The notes beneath the pieces were generated by a model. That model worked only from the letters and a program-made list of their open reading frames with translations, was not told the origin of the DNA and made no database searches. 64,000 bases of DNA from assembly GCF_037975245.1 (NCBI RefSeq), contig NC_092563.1:30593960-30657959 (forward strand), written 5' to 3'. Source of the DNA: Apostichopus japonicus (lineage: Eukaryota > Echinodermata > Holothuroidea > Aspidochirotida > Stichopodidae). Each line of letters opens with the position of its first letter. Position 1 is the stretch's first letter. A program made the translations under genes and the position numbers. Shown here in pieces: positions 23,996 to 36,498 of this stretch.

Positions 23996-26900
23996 TATGG
24001 CAAGCAAATGCACAAATTTTCCCAAGTTGACATTACAAGATTTCTTATTAAATTATATTATGAGTAAGTTTGCACAAATTCTGGGAAATTTATTACAATA
24101 CAAGATTTTACAGTACAGATAAATGGCAGTGCATTTCAACACTATGCAGTAACAGGTCTCTTCTACCACATTATATCTAGCTATTTGATGGTAAGATCAG
24201 GTAGGGGCTTTGATTTGCTTCTTTCACAATAACTAACAGCGTAATGTGAGTCATCACTTTCCTTCAGTCATGGGCGGTAGGACCCCCAGCAAGAAATAAA
24301 AATTGGGTTGATATCGTCTATGTTCATATTTACACGTCATTTGGGATATATAGGATATTAACCCATTGCTCTTGTTTTGTATTTTTCCTCTTTATGCTAT
24401 ACATAAGAACTACCTTCACATTTTGCTGGTTTTACCAATTTCGTTCATGATCACTACCAACCACATCAATAAAAGTGATAAGCTATACTCCAAATATAGA
24501 GTCAAAACTCTGATTTCGAGGGTTTGAAGTCCAGCTGCAAAACATACATAGGCATTTGGAGGTATGATATGTTCAAAGGTGTATTACTTGGTAACCTTTC
24601 AATTAATTTCAACCATACCTACAATGCTTAATGGTCTTTTCTATTGATTGTAAATTTGAGTTTTGACATTTCAGAGTTTGGCAAGAGGTCGGAAAAGGTC
24701 AAAGATATCAGAATGGATTCATTTTGCATTTACAAACCACAGTTCTGACGAAATCAAATGTTCTAGAATAAAAATAAAAAGCAATTGTAGCTTATTAATT
24801 GAAACCTGTCTTTTAAAGCCAACTCCCAAGATATGGTGTACAGAGCTGTCTGTGGCGCCTTATATTTAGCCATTTTGTACCTGTTTTAATGTCAAGCTGG
24901 ATGAGACTTACATTGTGCATCATTGTGTTTGAAATAAAATTCTTCTGATTTCATTGGTTGTTTGTTTGGTTAAACAGGATTAAATGACAACATACTTTGG
25001 AAACATCTAAACTTGATTGATTTGGGTATTTCAAATGTGATGATAAGCTTTTATCTTCTATTGCATAACCCTCTGTTTACCAATCCTAGCAAACAGCTAA
25101 ACTTCATCATGCATTGCTTTCTGGTCATTACCCACTTCACTTTCATTCCTTTTCGATCTTCCCACAAAGCAAGTGAAGGAGTATTATGCAATGGGTCAAA
25201 AGGTCAAACGGTAAAAATAAAAAGCTTTCAGTCAAAGGCATTTACATGATGCTACAGTGATGTATGTACACTAACTTGTTAGAGGCACTAAGATTGCATA
25301 AATCTATCTCAGCCTGATACATCAAGAGTCACTATCAGCCGATAGTTCACTTAAAATCACTCAGATTACTCAGAGTTGCAAAGTTATGGAGAAGAACTAT
25401 TAATAGATTGGCAAATTATTTTTTCGCAAAAATCTACATTGAAGTGTAACAGCCTAGGCTATGCACAGGTTCCATGACACAAAAGTATTGGTACAAATCA
25501 CATACAACATGCAATTGACGGCACAAAGTTACTTGAAATACACAGAATTCATAGAAGTGAACAGTTAACCCAGAGCAGGAGGATCATGACAAAAAACACA
25601 TGTTTTCTTTTCCAAAGCCTACATAGAAATGTTTTTGCATCAAAATAGAAACAACTTATGTGAAGTAGGTAAAATTCTTGACATATGATATCGGAAATAT
25701 TGTGTGGTGCAGTCTAACATTGTAGTGAATGGTAAGCTGTTCAGAAAGGTCACAGACAGACAGGAACAACACATGGGCAGATGCTACATCCAAATCAGCT
25801 TAATGGTGTGGTGAGCACAGTTTTGTAGCCTCTTTTACATCCCCATTGTCATTATGAACCTTACTATACATTCTGCCTGTTTAGAATGTCAGCCGCTTGA
25901 GAATTTTGGTAAGGAACTGAGAGCTGAGTTCATTGAGGATTTAGCATACTATGGTGTAATTGCATGCTGGAAATTTTTCCAAACATTTTACTGGCAGGTA
26001 ACGATGGCATGGAATCTAACTTTATTCTGTGATTAAAATCCCAAGGCAATGTTAAAAGTCTGATAAAACTTATATAATATTCTCCTTTGAATTTCAATAT
26101 TCAAATTCAAAGGTAAATGTTATCATAGCCAATCATATTAAGTACTTTTTCTTTCATTTTGACCTTCAGATTCTGGTGCTGAACTCACCAAATGCCCTCA
26201 TCCCAGTGACTAGAAATGTTTACGCAATTTATTGGCTGTCGGGTACATGTTTCAGCATACTGTATATTACCCATGAATACCAAAATTTCTCATAAACCAC
26301 CATTATAGTATTGAAGACATTTGTTATTCATTTTTCACCCAACGAACATTAAATATAGGGAGCAATGGTTATGACTATAGATCAGTCGACTTTGAATTAT
26401 CTGCCATTAATATCTATGATCATTTCACTCATCAATTTCAAATTCAATTCCAAGCCTACCCTGATTTGTAATGATTAACTCAATGCCTGCTCAAAACAAA
26501 GAAAGAAAGAAAAATGGTTCACTTCTTTCTGTATTGTATATTATTTCATTCCCAACTCAGAAGCAGTGATAGATGGATTCAAGCATGTACTCAACTTTTG
26601 GTAAAAGTCTCAAAAAGGTATAAATTGGTTGGTTCATACTTAACATATATTGTCTAGTACAATGAAGTAGGTTATGACTGTGGTTAGTCCAGATATAATG
26701 TTACATTTATGTTTTAAATGGCACTTTATTGTACTTTCATGATTTGACCCTTTGTTGTGGAACCTAAATGCAAATGTGCATCCAAATAAATTAGAGAGGA
26801 GAAACTATATACAGACTGTTTATAGTTGGTTTCATTTATACATCACTCTCAATAAATGTCTAAAATCTGCGGAAACTCTGTTCCTTTACAAATGCTGTTA

Positions 26901-29900
26901 TCAACATTTATTTTGTGTAGACTTACTACATACAGATCTACAGCAGCTTAGCTTAGCCTAACCTAGTGTCATAATATATCCACATCCTTACCAGTCTACC
27001 ATTCTGAACACTTACTGCTGCAATTCCAGTGTATCTTGCATCCATTGGAATCACACTAAGGATGTAGTCAAATACAACCAGCATTATTGAGATACAGAAG
27101 AACAATACTCAGATCATATTCATTTCAAGATCTCTGTTTGGAATGTTCTTAAACATTACTTTGGATTGAATATAGCGCAGCTATAGTTACATGCTGTACC
27201 CAAAGTAGTCACAGCACGAGCAATGCAAGTCGTGCTCCAGGAACCATGCATCCTCCTAAACATTACTTTTTTCATAATTACAGAGCGAACATGCTGACCT
27301 GTCTCACGTCAACATATATATATGCACATTCCCATCTGATTAACCATTACAAAGGGTGGTAATAGTTTACCACTGCATGTGTTTCCTATATATGATCCAC
27401 TCACGGGACAACACCCATTTCCTCTTCATTCTGAATCTAAACCATTCAAGAGTCAACCTTCTAAGTTACCTTAATTTATGGAACACCAAATGCAGAGGAT
27501 TTTAAGTTTCAGCCAGATGGTCCTGTATCTCTTTGTTAGATCTGGTGATGCTGGTGATTCTAAAACATGCCTGTTTAGGATATTTAAGAAAGACACACTT
27601 ACCTGTCTCCTGATACACAAAAGCATAAACCCAACATTAGAGGAAAACAAAAACAAACAAAAGAACACAAATAAGAAAGAAAAGAAAATGATTTTTACTT
27701 ATCGGGTGGCTGAAGAGCAGTTCTCCGCTAAACTTCTGAAGCCACAAAATATGGAAGAAGGGTTACCAGTGACAAATATACATAACGATGATCTTAACTA
27801 ATATTTACATCGCACAGCTAGGCGCTTTGGTTAGTAGCTAAACGAGGGAGGCCATTGACCAAAGGTGACTGACCGGTCACCATGGTAGCTCTAGGTCAGT
27901 GTCAAAAGGTTACTAAGTCACTATAGTCATGGTACAAAAAGAATGTAGAGGTCATTTGGAGACAGATAAGTGAGGATGTGAAGTAAATGGATGGTAGCTG
28001 TTCAAAGGAATGTTTCTGGTAGAACAGAGAAAGGTGTCAACATTGTACAAGTCAAAGTTAACTTAATTTTAAACTATAAATTGCTACTACAGTAGGGAAC
28101 AAACTTACTTTGACCTTGTTAAAATAATGAAATATAGAAAAACATACCTTTGATTCAAATGCTTTAAATATATTTCCATAGGCTAAACAGAAATTATCAA
28201 GACCTCTAACCTCTACTGACATAGTCAATTTAATTTATTTTCTTGGTAACAAGTCATGAAAGTTGTGAATATAGTTTTGAATAGATTTTTATTTGGACTT
28301 TTAAGTGCTTGATTCTTTAACATACCATTTAATGCATAGCAAACTAAAGGATATTAAGTAACAAAATTATATTTTGATGTGCAAAAAAAGGGGGGGGGGG
28401 AAGGAAAGAGAAAAAAAAAGACCTGATTACATGCATGAGCAAATTCCTCTGTTTGAGAAGTCACATATAGTTTATGATCACAAGGATTTCAAATTGAATC
28501 AACCTCTTCCAAAAAATATATACATATTCTACATATGTACGTGTCCTAGTGACTTGTATTTAAAGAATTATATATTCAGTGTGATGATGATTCTATGTAT
28601 GTTCAATTAATACACAGTAGTATGTCTACTGTGTGCACACACTTCGATTCATTCAGCGATTATCCTTCACCTCAGGGCACTTTTTTTCCCTGGCATTCTG
28701 AAAGCCACAGTAGATTTGCTAATGACATGCCTGTTTAACATGCAATGTAAAGAGTGATACGGTGCTGCTGCCTGCCTGCCACAGTGTAAGCTGACATCAT
28801 GCAGTAACAGCATCATCTTCATCATCACACATCCACTACAGTAACACAGCAGAGCAAGCCATCGTCGTAGTTGTAGTTTGATGGGCTATGTATAAATACT
28901 GCTGCTTCTGCTGCGTCTGTTTCACAATGAGTCGCAGTACTGTACATATATATAAATACATACAGAGAATGTTTCATCCATGACACAGTCAAACATTTTT
29001 ATCTTGATCTTTAATAATTGGCAAGGTTAATAACAAATCATTTTATATTGAAATTTTCACTTTTTTTTAAATCCAAAGTTTAAATGTCTCTTAATTATAT
29101 CAGTTTAAGGAACAGGGCTAGCAGAACAATGGTTTGAATAGGTTGTTTAATGCAACTAGGATCATGATTTGCCCATTGTCAAAACAATGACTAACTAGAA
29201 CTGCATTTGCCTGTAAATATGCAGTATCGTAATGCGTGCCGAGTGCTTGCAGTATTAGAAAGAACTTTTCGGTTGTTCATGGTGTTATGTTTTGGGCGGA
29301 CAACACACCAGGGAGTAAAGTCATGTAGGTGCTGTGACAGGCTCAGAATAAGTTCGCTACACAGCTAGCCTCTGAAACTGCAAATGTACAGAGACTATAT
29401 GAAACTTTAAGTTTCAACGTCCAGTCATGTAGGTATCGTTCATTTGGCCAGTAATGCGAATATTGTTGCGAGCACGCGCACTGCAAATAATTATACATAA
29501 TTCAATAAATGAAACTTATTCTGTAGAAAAAAAGGAATTTTTTGTCTTCATATGTTTGTCTTTTGTCAATGCTGTAGAAGGTGTGTTTATCATTTTGACA
29601 GATATTCAGTCTCACAGTAATATTATTTTGTGTCACCACATGTAATATCTGCAATGAAAATACAGTCCCAAGTGTACTACAGAATAACATTTATGCTTTT
29701 AATTGTATATCTGTTAGGTCTGCGCTGTAGCTTAAACTAACTGAAAACTTATTTTTCAAAGATAAATCTTTGCCTTTACAGACTAAAAACACAGAGCAAA
29801 GAATGAGTGAAGAACATTAAGCCATTAGTCATATCGGCTGTAAAAATATGTGATAAAATCAGCCCAGCCATTTGGAATGAGTAAGTTCAATCAAACAGTT

Positions 29901-30573
29901 TGCTTTTTCTTCAGCAGGATCTTTACATAAAGTTATAATGTTAGTTGCAGTTATGGCAACAATGAACTACGAACAGACCTTTACAAAAGTGAGTTAGTAC
30001 ATTAAATACAAGATGTGACCTTCCTGAAGCCTTGAACTAAGAAATAACGTTTAGAGAACAAATAAACAAAAATACATATTGTACTGTACAAACACAGCAT
30101 GCTGCAGAGGTAGACAGTACTGACTGATGATAGTCGTAGAAGGTAGCCAACCGAGTAAATTGGAGACAAAGTAGCCGATGCTAACATTTATTTATATGCT
30201 GCACTTTTGACACTTCTTTACAAAAAATACTATGTCAAGGACACTTCAGGTGCAAGTCCAACTTGCTAAAATGTTTCAACTCTTTAAGATCATGAAGGAA
30301 AAGAGTGCATTGAATGAATATACTGATGCTATGGGCTCTTAGATGCTTCACACCACACACTGTTGCAAAACATAACAAATTTGTGATCTGAAGGGAAAAT
30401 TGTTGTCCGAACTTGCCATCCTTCAGCTGTGAAGTCGAAAGATATTTGAATCAGATAAGAGGCAATTGACTGTGCATGCATACATACCTTCCAAGCGATA
30501 CTTTTTCTATATAGCACTGTGTACCATGGCTCATGATTACAGCTCTTTATCTCAAAACTGCAGGTTCAAAATG
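23996..30573. other. Long gene-less stretch
   Basis: No gene, RNA or well-bounded repeat was recognised in about 6.5 kb. Minor items are a 10-bp inverted repeat pair GTCAAAACTC/GAGTTTTGAC at 24501-24510 and 24658-24667, a near-palindrome at 26084-26113 and a G-run at 28389-28400. A TATAAATA-like string occurs near 28890-28960 without other promoter support. A 107-codon frame at 27478-27801 is lysine/asparagine-rich and featureless. Confidence 0.5.
26084..26113. repeat. 30-bp near-perfect palindrome
   Basis: CCTTTGAATTT-C-AATATT-C-AAATTCAAAGG is self-complementary except for the symmetric C pair, giving 28 of 30 matching positions. The flanks do not continue the symmetry. It could form a small cruciform or be the remnant of head-to-head termini. 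Confidence 0.75.
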
Positions 30574-30650
30574 TCTGTATGTGTGTATGTGTGCGTGCGT
30601 GCGTGCGTGCTTGCGTATGTATGGTTGTATGTACAGTATGTATGTGCCAC
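30574..30650. repeat. TG/CG-rich microsatellite (GTGT, GCGT, GTAT motifs)
   Basis: Short tetranucleotide runs of GTGT, GTGC/GCGT and GTAT in succession, with alternating purine-pyrimidine character. Frames through it on the + strand read valine/cysteine/tyrosine repeats and are artefacts. Confidence 0.8.
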
Positions 30651-30689
30651 ATTTAGTATACATTTTCTCTAATAGTAGAAAGGGTAGAT

Positions 30690-30905
30690 GTATTAGCTGA
30701 ATTGATCCATTGATAAATATCTGTTAACTACATTGCTCCACTGTCTGTTATGTACCAATCATTGATCTACTATAAAAGCTAATTTGATCCATTGATAAAT
30801 ATGCTAGCTACATTCCTACTGTAATTGACATACTAGCTGTTTTGTTCCATTGATAAATACCTGCTAGCTACATTGACGCAATGTCTACATAAATCATTGA
30901 TCTAC
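30690..30905 (+). repeat. Imperfect tandem of about 70-100 bp units
   Basis: The phrase (T)GATCCATTGATAAATA followed by CTGNTAGCTACATTG recurs near 30703, 30786 and 30847 with variable spacing. The companion phrase AATCATTGATCTAC occurs near 30757 and 30891. A small degenerate tandem of three units. Confidence 0.6.
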
Positions 30906-31448
30906 AAGCTACATATATTTTAGTTTTGTTCTACTGCAACCATACACCAAAGTCCACTGTCAAAATTCTTAAATTTGAATGAAATTTTGCAAAAAACAAT
31001 GATTCTCCTAATAAACTCATAATCAAGTTTGAAAGACTGTCAGATTTTACTATTTCCACAAGCTGCCTGTCTGATATTGCAAATGTAGAGTATTAGACAC
31101 ATACATTCTGTATTTCTACTGCAGAGGAAATGCAACCCTTCTTTCCAATATAAATAAGTAGGTCACTTATTCTCCAACAGTTCAACTGAACTTTCATCAA
31201 ACACTCAGACGGAATTTTCACTTTTAAATCACTTTTTATGATTTAGTAATTTCCTCTGATTGAAGCTTAACATTAGCAATATTTTGAGTTCATTTTGATA
31301 TATATAGCAATGGTAAAATTTACAGTGAACAACCGTTTATGTAGGTCAACAGTTTGATAAGTCAAATTTCATTTGAAACTACAAATTTAAAAATGAAAAT
31401 TTTTCAAAACATTTCAATTTGCTCTTGACATGTCATGGCAACTTTTCA

Positions 31449-31835
31449 ACAGTCTTCCGATTGTCCAAATTTCACTTGGACAACCTAAATTGACCTTGGT
31501 GGTTGTCCAAGGGTCAACTAGTTGTTCACATCAAATTCAGATTGCATTGTAAGTAAATATCCCCAAATAGGATAATGGTATCACCCTCCATCACTTTGGA
31601 GATACTGAAACAAAACAAAAATATTGGTAGGCATTTGATCCTCTCTAATGTGAGTTTTACTGGCCCAAAGCAGATATTCTATTTGCCAAACATATACATC
31701 TCTCCTATAGTGTATCTATTACTTCTCTCTTATTCTTCTATCATTTTTTTCTTGGAAAAACCAAATTTACTGTTCGGACAACCAACAAATAAGCCCCTGG
31801 TTGTTCGAAATCCAGAAAGAAATTTCGAACATTTC
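31449..31835 (+). mobile_element. Diverged hAT-like interspersed repeat (family D)
   Basis: The left portion (GATTGTCCAAATTTCACTTG, ACAACCTAAAT, GGTTGTCCAAGGGTCAACTAG) aligns with the left end of the element at 35974. The middle aligns with 21480-21800, and the right portion (GGACAACCAACAAATAAGCC) aligns with the right end of the 35974 element. Terminal repeats are too decayed to set exact ends. The 87-codon frame at 31575-31838 lies inside it and is not supported as coding. Confidence 0.6.
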
Positions 31836-32459
31836 TAGTCACAAGAGTGTTGTACATGTTGTAGAGTGATCACACGATAACTTCTTTTGAGTAATATGTA
31901 ATAGGTTTTGTTGACAATTGTTAAGTAAACCTCAAAAAGCTTCTTCAAAGATTGTGTGAATCCCCTCAATATGCTAGAATGCCTGAATATGGTCAGCTTT
32001 GTTCAAATGCTACAATTTCCTATAATTCTTCATTATCTGGTCATAGAAAAACAATTAAATCCAACTTGGAAACTTTTTAGTAGTTTTCAGTTCACTAATA
32101 TTCATCCATTAGTCAGGTGTTATTCAAATTTGAAAAGTTCACAATTTCAAATTTGTAATATGTTAAGAATTTGTCATGCATACATTGATGTCTGAATTTG
32201 TCATAGAATTTGCTATTAAACCTTAAAGGAAGAGCTGATTCTCATGGGTATACATGCAGGGTATAGTATACTGCATGCATAGCTATAATAGTAATTGGCA
32301 ATAGTTTAAAGTGGTGTCACATAAGATATCATTATTGTCTGCTGATGATGTCACTACTTTCAGATGTCATAAAGACAGGATATCCTTCCATTGCTATTCT
32401 GTCACCATCGTCAATGAATCATAACGTGCAGGATGTTCCGCTAAAGGTGTATACATACA
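31836..32459. other. Gene-less stretch before the 57-bp array
   Basis: Nothing recognised except a loose inverted arrangement of GTATAC and GCATGC around 32250-32285. Confidence 0.5.
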
Positions 32460-35400
32460 CTGAGAATTTAAGTACATGTGTAGAGTAGCCTGCATGGTGA
32501 ATGACTGCATGTATTACTGAGAATTTAAGTACATGTGAAGAGTAGCCTGCAAGGTGAATGACGGTATGTATTACTGAGAATTTAAGTACATGTGTAGAGT
32601 AGCCTGCATGGTGAATGACGGTATGTATTACTGAGAATTTAAGTACATGTGAAGAGTAGCCTGCATGGTGAATGACTGTATGTATTACTGAGAATTAAAG
32701 TACATGTGTAGAGTAGCCTGCATGGTGAATGACTGTATGTATTACTGAGAATTTAAGTACATGTGAAGAGTAGCCTGCATGGTGAATGACTGTATGTATT
32801 ACTGAGAATTTAAGTACATGTGAAGAGTAGCCTGCAAGGTGAATGACGGTATGTATTACTGAGAATTTAAGTACATGTGAAGAGTAGCCTGCAAGGAGAA
32901 TGACGGTATGTATTACTGAGAATTTAAGTACATGTGTAGAGTAGCCTGCATGGTGAATGACGGTATGTATTACTGAGAATTTAAGTACATGTGAAGAGTA
33001 GCCTGCATGGTGAATGACGGTATGTATTACTGAGAATTAAAGTACATGTGTAGAGTAGCCTGCATGGTGAATGACTGTATGTATTACTGAGAATTTAAGT
33101 ACATGTGAAGAGTAGCCTGCATGGTGAATGACTGTATGTATTACTGAGAATTTAAGTACATGTGAAGAGTAGCCTGCATGGTGAATGACTGTATGTATTA
33201 CTGAGAATTAAAGTACATGTGTAGAGTAGCCTGCATGGTGAATGACTGTATGTATTACTGAGAATTTAAGTACATGTGAAGAGTAGCCTGCATGGTGAAT
33301 GACTGTATGTATTACTGAGAATTTAAGTACATGTGAAGAGTAGCCTGCAAGGTGAATGACGGTATGTATTACTGAGAATTTAAGTACATGTGAAGAGTAG
33401 CCTGCACGGAGAATGACGGTATGTATTACTGAGAATTTAAGAACATGTGTAGAGTAGCCTGCATGGTGAATGACTGTATGTATTACTGAGAATTTAAGTA
33501 CATGTGAAGAGTAGCCTGCATGGTGAATGACGGTATGTATTACTGAGAATTTAAGTACATGTGTAGAGTAGCCTGCATGGTGAATGACGGTATGTATTAC
33601 TGAGAATTTAAGTACATGTGAAGAGTAGCCTGCATGGTGAATGACTGTATGTATTACTGAGAATAAAAGTACATGTGTAGAGTAGCCTGCATGGTGAATG
33701 ACTGTATGTATTACTGAGAATTTAAGTACATGTGAAGAGTAGCCTGCATGGTGAATGACTGTATGTATTACTGAGAATTTAAGTACATGTGTAGAGTAGC
33801 CTGCATGGTGAATGACTGTATGTATTACTGAGAATTTAAGTACATGTGAAGAGTAGCCTGCATGGTGAATGACTGTATGTATTACTGAGAATTTAAGTAC
33901 ATGTGAAGAGTAGCCTGCAAGGTGAATGACGGTATGTATTACTGAGAATTTAAGTACATGTGAAGAGTAGCCTGCATGGTGAATGACTGTATGTATTACT
34001 GAGAATTAAAGTACATGTGTAGAGTAGCCTGCATGGTGAATGACTGTATGTATTACTGAGAATTTAAGTACATGTGAAGAGTAGCCTGCATGGTGAATGA
34101 CTGTACGTATTACTGAGAATTTAAGTACATGTGAAGAGTAGCCTGCATGGTGAATGACTGTATGCATTACTGAGAATTTAAGTACATGTGAAGAGTAGCC
34201 TGCATGGTGAATGACGGTATGCATTACTGAGAATTTAAGTCCATGTGAAGGGTAGCCTGCATGGTGAATGACGGTATGCATTACTGAGAATTTAAGTACA
34301 TGTGAAGAGTAGCCTGCAAGGTGAATGACGGTATGCATTACTGAGAATTTAAGTACATGTGAAGAGTAGCCTGCATGGTGAATGACGGTATGTATTACTG
34401 AAAATTTAAGTACATGTGTAGAGTAGCCTGCATGGTGAATGACTGTATGTATTACTGAGAATTTAAGTACATGTGAAGAGTAGCCTGCATGGTGAATGAC
34501 GGTATGTATTACTGAGAATTTAAGTACATGTGAAGCGTAGCCTGCAAGGTGAATGACTGTATGTAATACTGACAATTTAAGTGCATGTGAAGAGTAGCCT
34601 GCATGGTGAATGACAGTATGTATTACTGAGAATTTAAGTACATGTGAAGAGTAGCCTGCAAGGTGAATGACTGTATGTATTACTGAGAATTTAAGTACAT
34701 GTGAAAGAGTAGCCTGCAAGGTGAATGACGGTATGTATTACTGAGAATTTAAGTGCATGTGAAGAGTAGCCTGCAAGGTGAATGACGGTATGTATTACTG
34801 AGAATTTAAGTACATGTGAAGAGTAGCCTGCATGGTGAATGACGGTATGTATTACTGAGAATTTAAGTACATGTGAAGAGTAGCCTGCAAGGTGAATGAG
34901 GGTATGTATTACTGAGAATTTAAGTACATGTGAAGAGTAGCCTGCATGGTGAATGACGGTATGTATTACTGAGAATTTAAGTACATGTGTAGAGTAGCCT
35001 GCATGGTGAATGACTGTATGTATTACTGAGAATTTAAGTACATGTTTAGAGTAGCCTGCATGGTGAATGACTGTATGTATTACAGAGAATTTAAGTACAT
35101 GTGAAAGAGTAGCCTGCATGGTGAATGACTGTATGTATTACTGAGAATTTAAGTACATGTGAAAGAGTAGCCTGCAAGGTGAATGACGGTATGTATTACT
35201 GAGAATTTAAGTACATGTGAAAGAGTAGCCTGCAAGGTGAATGAGGGTATGTATTACTGAGAATTTAAGTACATGTGAAGAGTAGCCTGCATGGTGAATG
35301 ACGGTATGTCTCACTGAGAATTTAAGTACATGTGAAGAGTAGCCTGCATGGTGAATGACAGTATGTATTACTGAGAATTTAAATACATGTGAAGAGTAGC

Positions 35401-35540
35401 CTGCAAGGTGAATGACGGTATGTATTACTGAGAATTTAAGTACATGTGAAGAGTAGCCTGCATGGTGAATGACAGTATGTCTCACTGAGAATTAAAGTAC
35501 ATGTGTAGAGTAGCCTGCAGTGAATGACTGTATGTATTAC
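32460..35540. repeat. 57-bp satellite/minisatellite array, about 54 copies
   Basis: Monomers begin CTGAGAATTTAAGTACATGT and continue GAAGAGTAGCCTGCATGGTG, AATGACTGTATGTATTA. The spacing is 57 bp, with occasional one-base insertions (GAAAGAG) near 34700, 35101, 35161 and 35219. Diagnostic variants are TTTAAG/TTAAAG, GTGTAGAG/GTGAAGAG, GCATGG/GCAAGG and GACTGT/GACGGT. Because 57 is 19 codons, the minus strand reads an open 19-residue repeat (core HVLKFSVIHTVIHHAGYSS) at 34006-34719, 34691-35119 and 35207-35485. The TTAAAG variant puts a stop in that frame, and the GAAAGAG insertions shift it. Openness therefore tracks monomer variants and not a gene. No signal peptide, start context or flanking coding sequence is visible. 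Confidence 0.97.
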
Positions 35541-35973
35541 AATAACAATTTCCACAAGATATATAGAGGAAAACATTTATTGCTGTAAAATTGCAAGGGG
35601 ATGAGATTGGTATCCTTTGGTACCACAGAATCAGACCACCAATGTTATAACAACTAACAATATAAATAACCCAACAGACTCAGGCAACTTGAGAGAAATT
35701 CAAATGTTAACATATTTATCAGCTGTAGTACTTGGGTCAGATTACTAAAAAAGTTCACTTTAATATAAATCTAATGTGAACATGCAATTAACTACATCCT
35801 GAAAACAGAAATAGCTTCTTTTGTTTTGTGCCTCAATTCATTCTGCCCTACTCCACATAAGGAGGAAAAAAGATAATTTATGTACATACGGATGTATAAT
35901 TTGATGTCTAAGAATAACAAATTAGGTAGGAAGAAACTTTGCTTATTGACATTATTATTACACTGTGGTTTAC
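35541..35973. other. Gene-less stretch between satellite and transposon
   Basis: No feature recognised. The 79-codon minus-strand frame crossing into the next element has no known motif. Confidence 0.5.
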
Positions 35974-36498
35974 CAGGACTCAAAATTAAAGGTCGTCCAA
36001 TTGTCCAAGACGACCAAAAATCATGTCGCACAACCTAAATCCACGCTTAGGTTAGTCCGAAGGACGACTAGCTCATTTGCCATAAGTATTCAACACTTCG
36101 AACCAAACTTGGAAAATCTCTACATTTAAAATCAAAATCTGCCTCATTTTCGATTTTCGCATAGTCGATCTCCGTAAGATTAGTCACTAAGAGTAAGACT
36201 TAAGCCTCCGGTCGATAGACTAGGCCTGCCTAGCCTAACGTTACGGTACTTACCTACAAGACTAAATTGACACATTGTAGTATTACTTACATAAGGCTCT
36301 CGCGGAAGATGCACCTTAACATAACAGTCCCTGGGCAAATATTTAGTGCACACGATGTGTGCGATGTACCATGTCAGGCAACTCCAGTGGTATTGATTGG
36401 TGCTTTCATTGGACAACCAAAAAATCCCTCGGAAAACCATATATGAAGGCAAGTTTGTCCAAAGGACAACCTTAAAATTTTCTAAAAATTGAGCCCTG
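35974..36498. mobile_element. 525-bp hAT-like MITE (family D) with imperfect terminal inverted repeats
   Basis: The left end CAGGACTCAAAATT..AAAGGTCGTCC mirrors the right end, which reads inward as CAGGGCTCAATTTTT..AAGGTTGTCC. Ends of the form CAGGG/CCCTG are common in hAT elements. The flanks share GGTTTA on both sides, but an exact 8-bp target duplication is not evident, so age or slippage must be assumed. The interior carries repeated GGACAACC/GGTTGTCC motifs. A 111-codon frame (36180-36515, minus) runs through the end of the element and is probably non-coding. Confidence 0.72.

Noticed and set aside
27478-27801. 107-codon + strand frame as a gene
   Set aside because: Lysine/asparagine-rich low-complexity middle, no motif, and the antisense strand is also open.
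28880-28970. TATA-box promoter near TATAAATAC
   Set aside because: Several TATA-like strings occur by chance in AT-rich DNA. No downstream exon or initiator was found.
34006-35485. Three minus-strand open frames (237, 142 and 92 codons) as a repeat-protein gene
   Set aside because: They are readings of the 57-bp satellite. Frame openness depends on which monomer variant is present, and frames break at single-base insertions.
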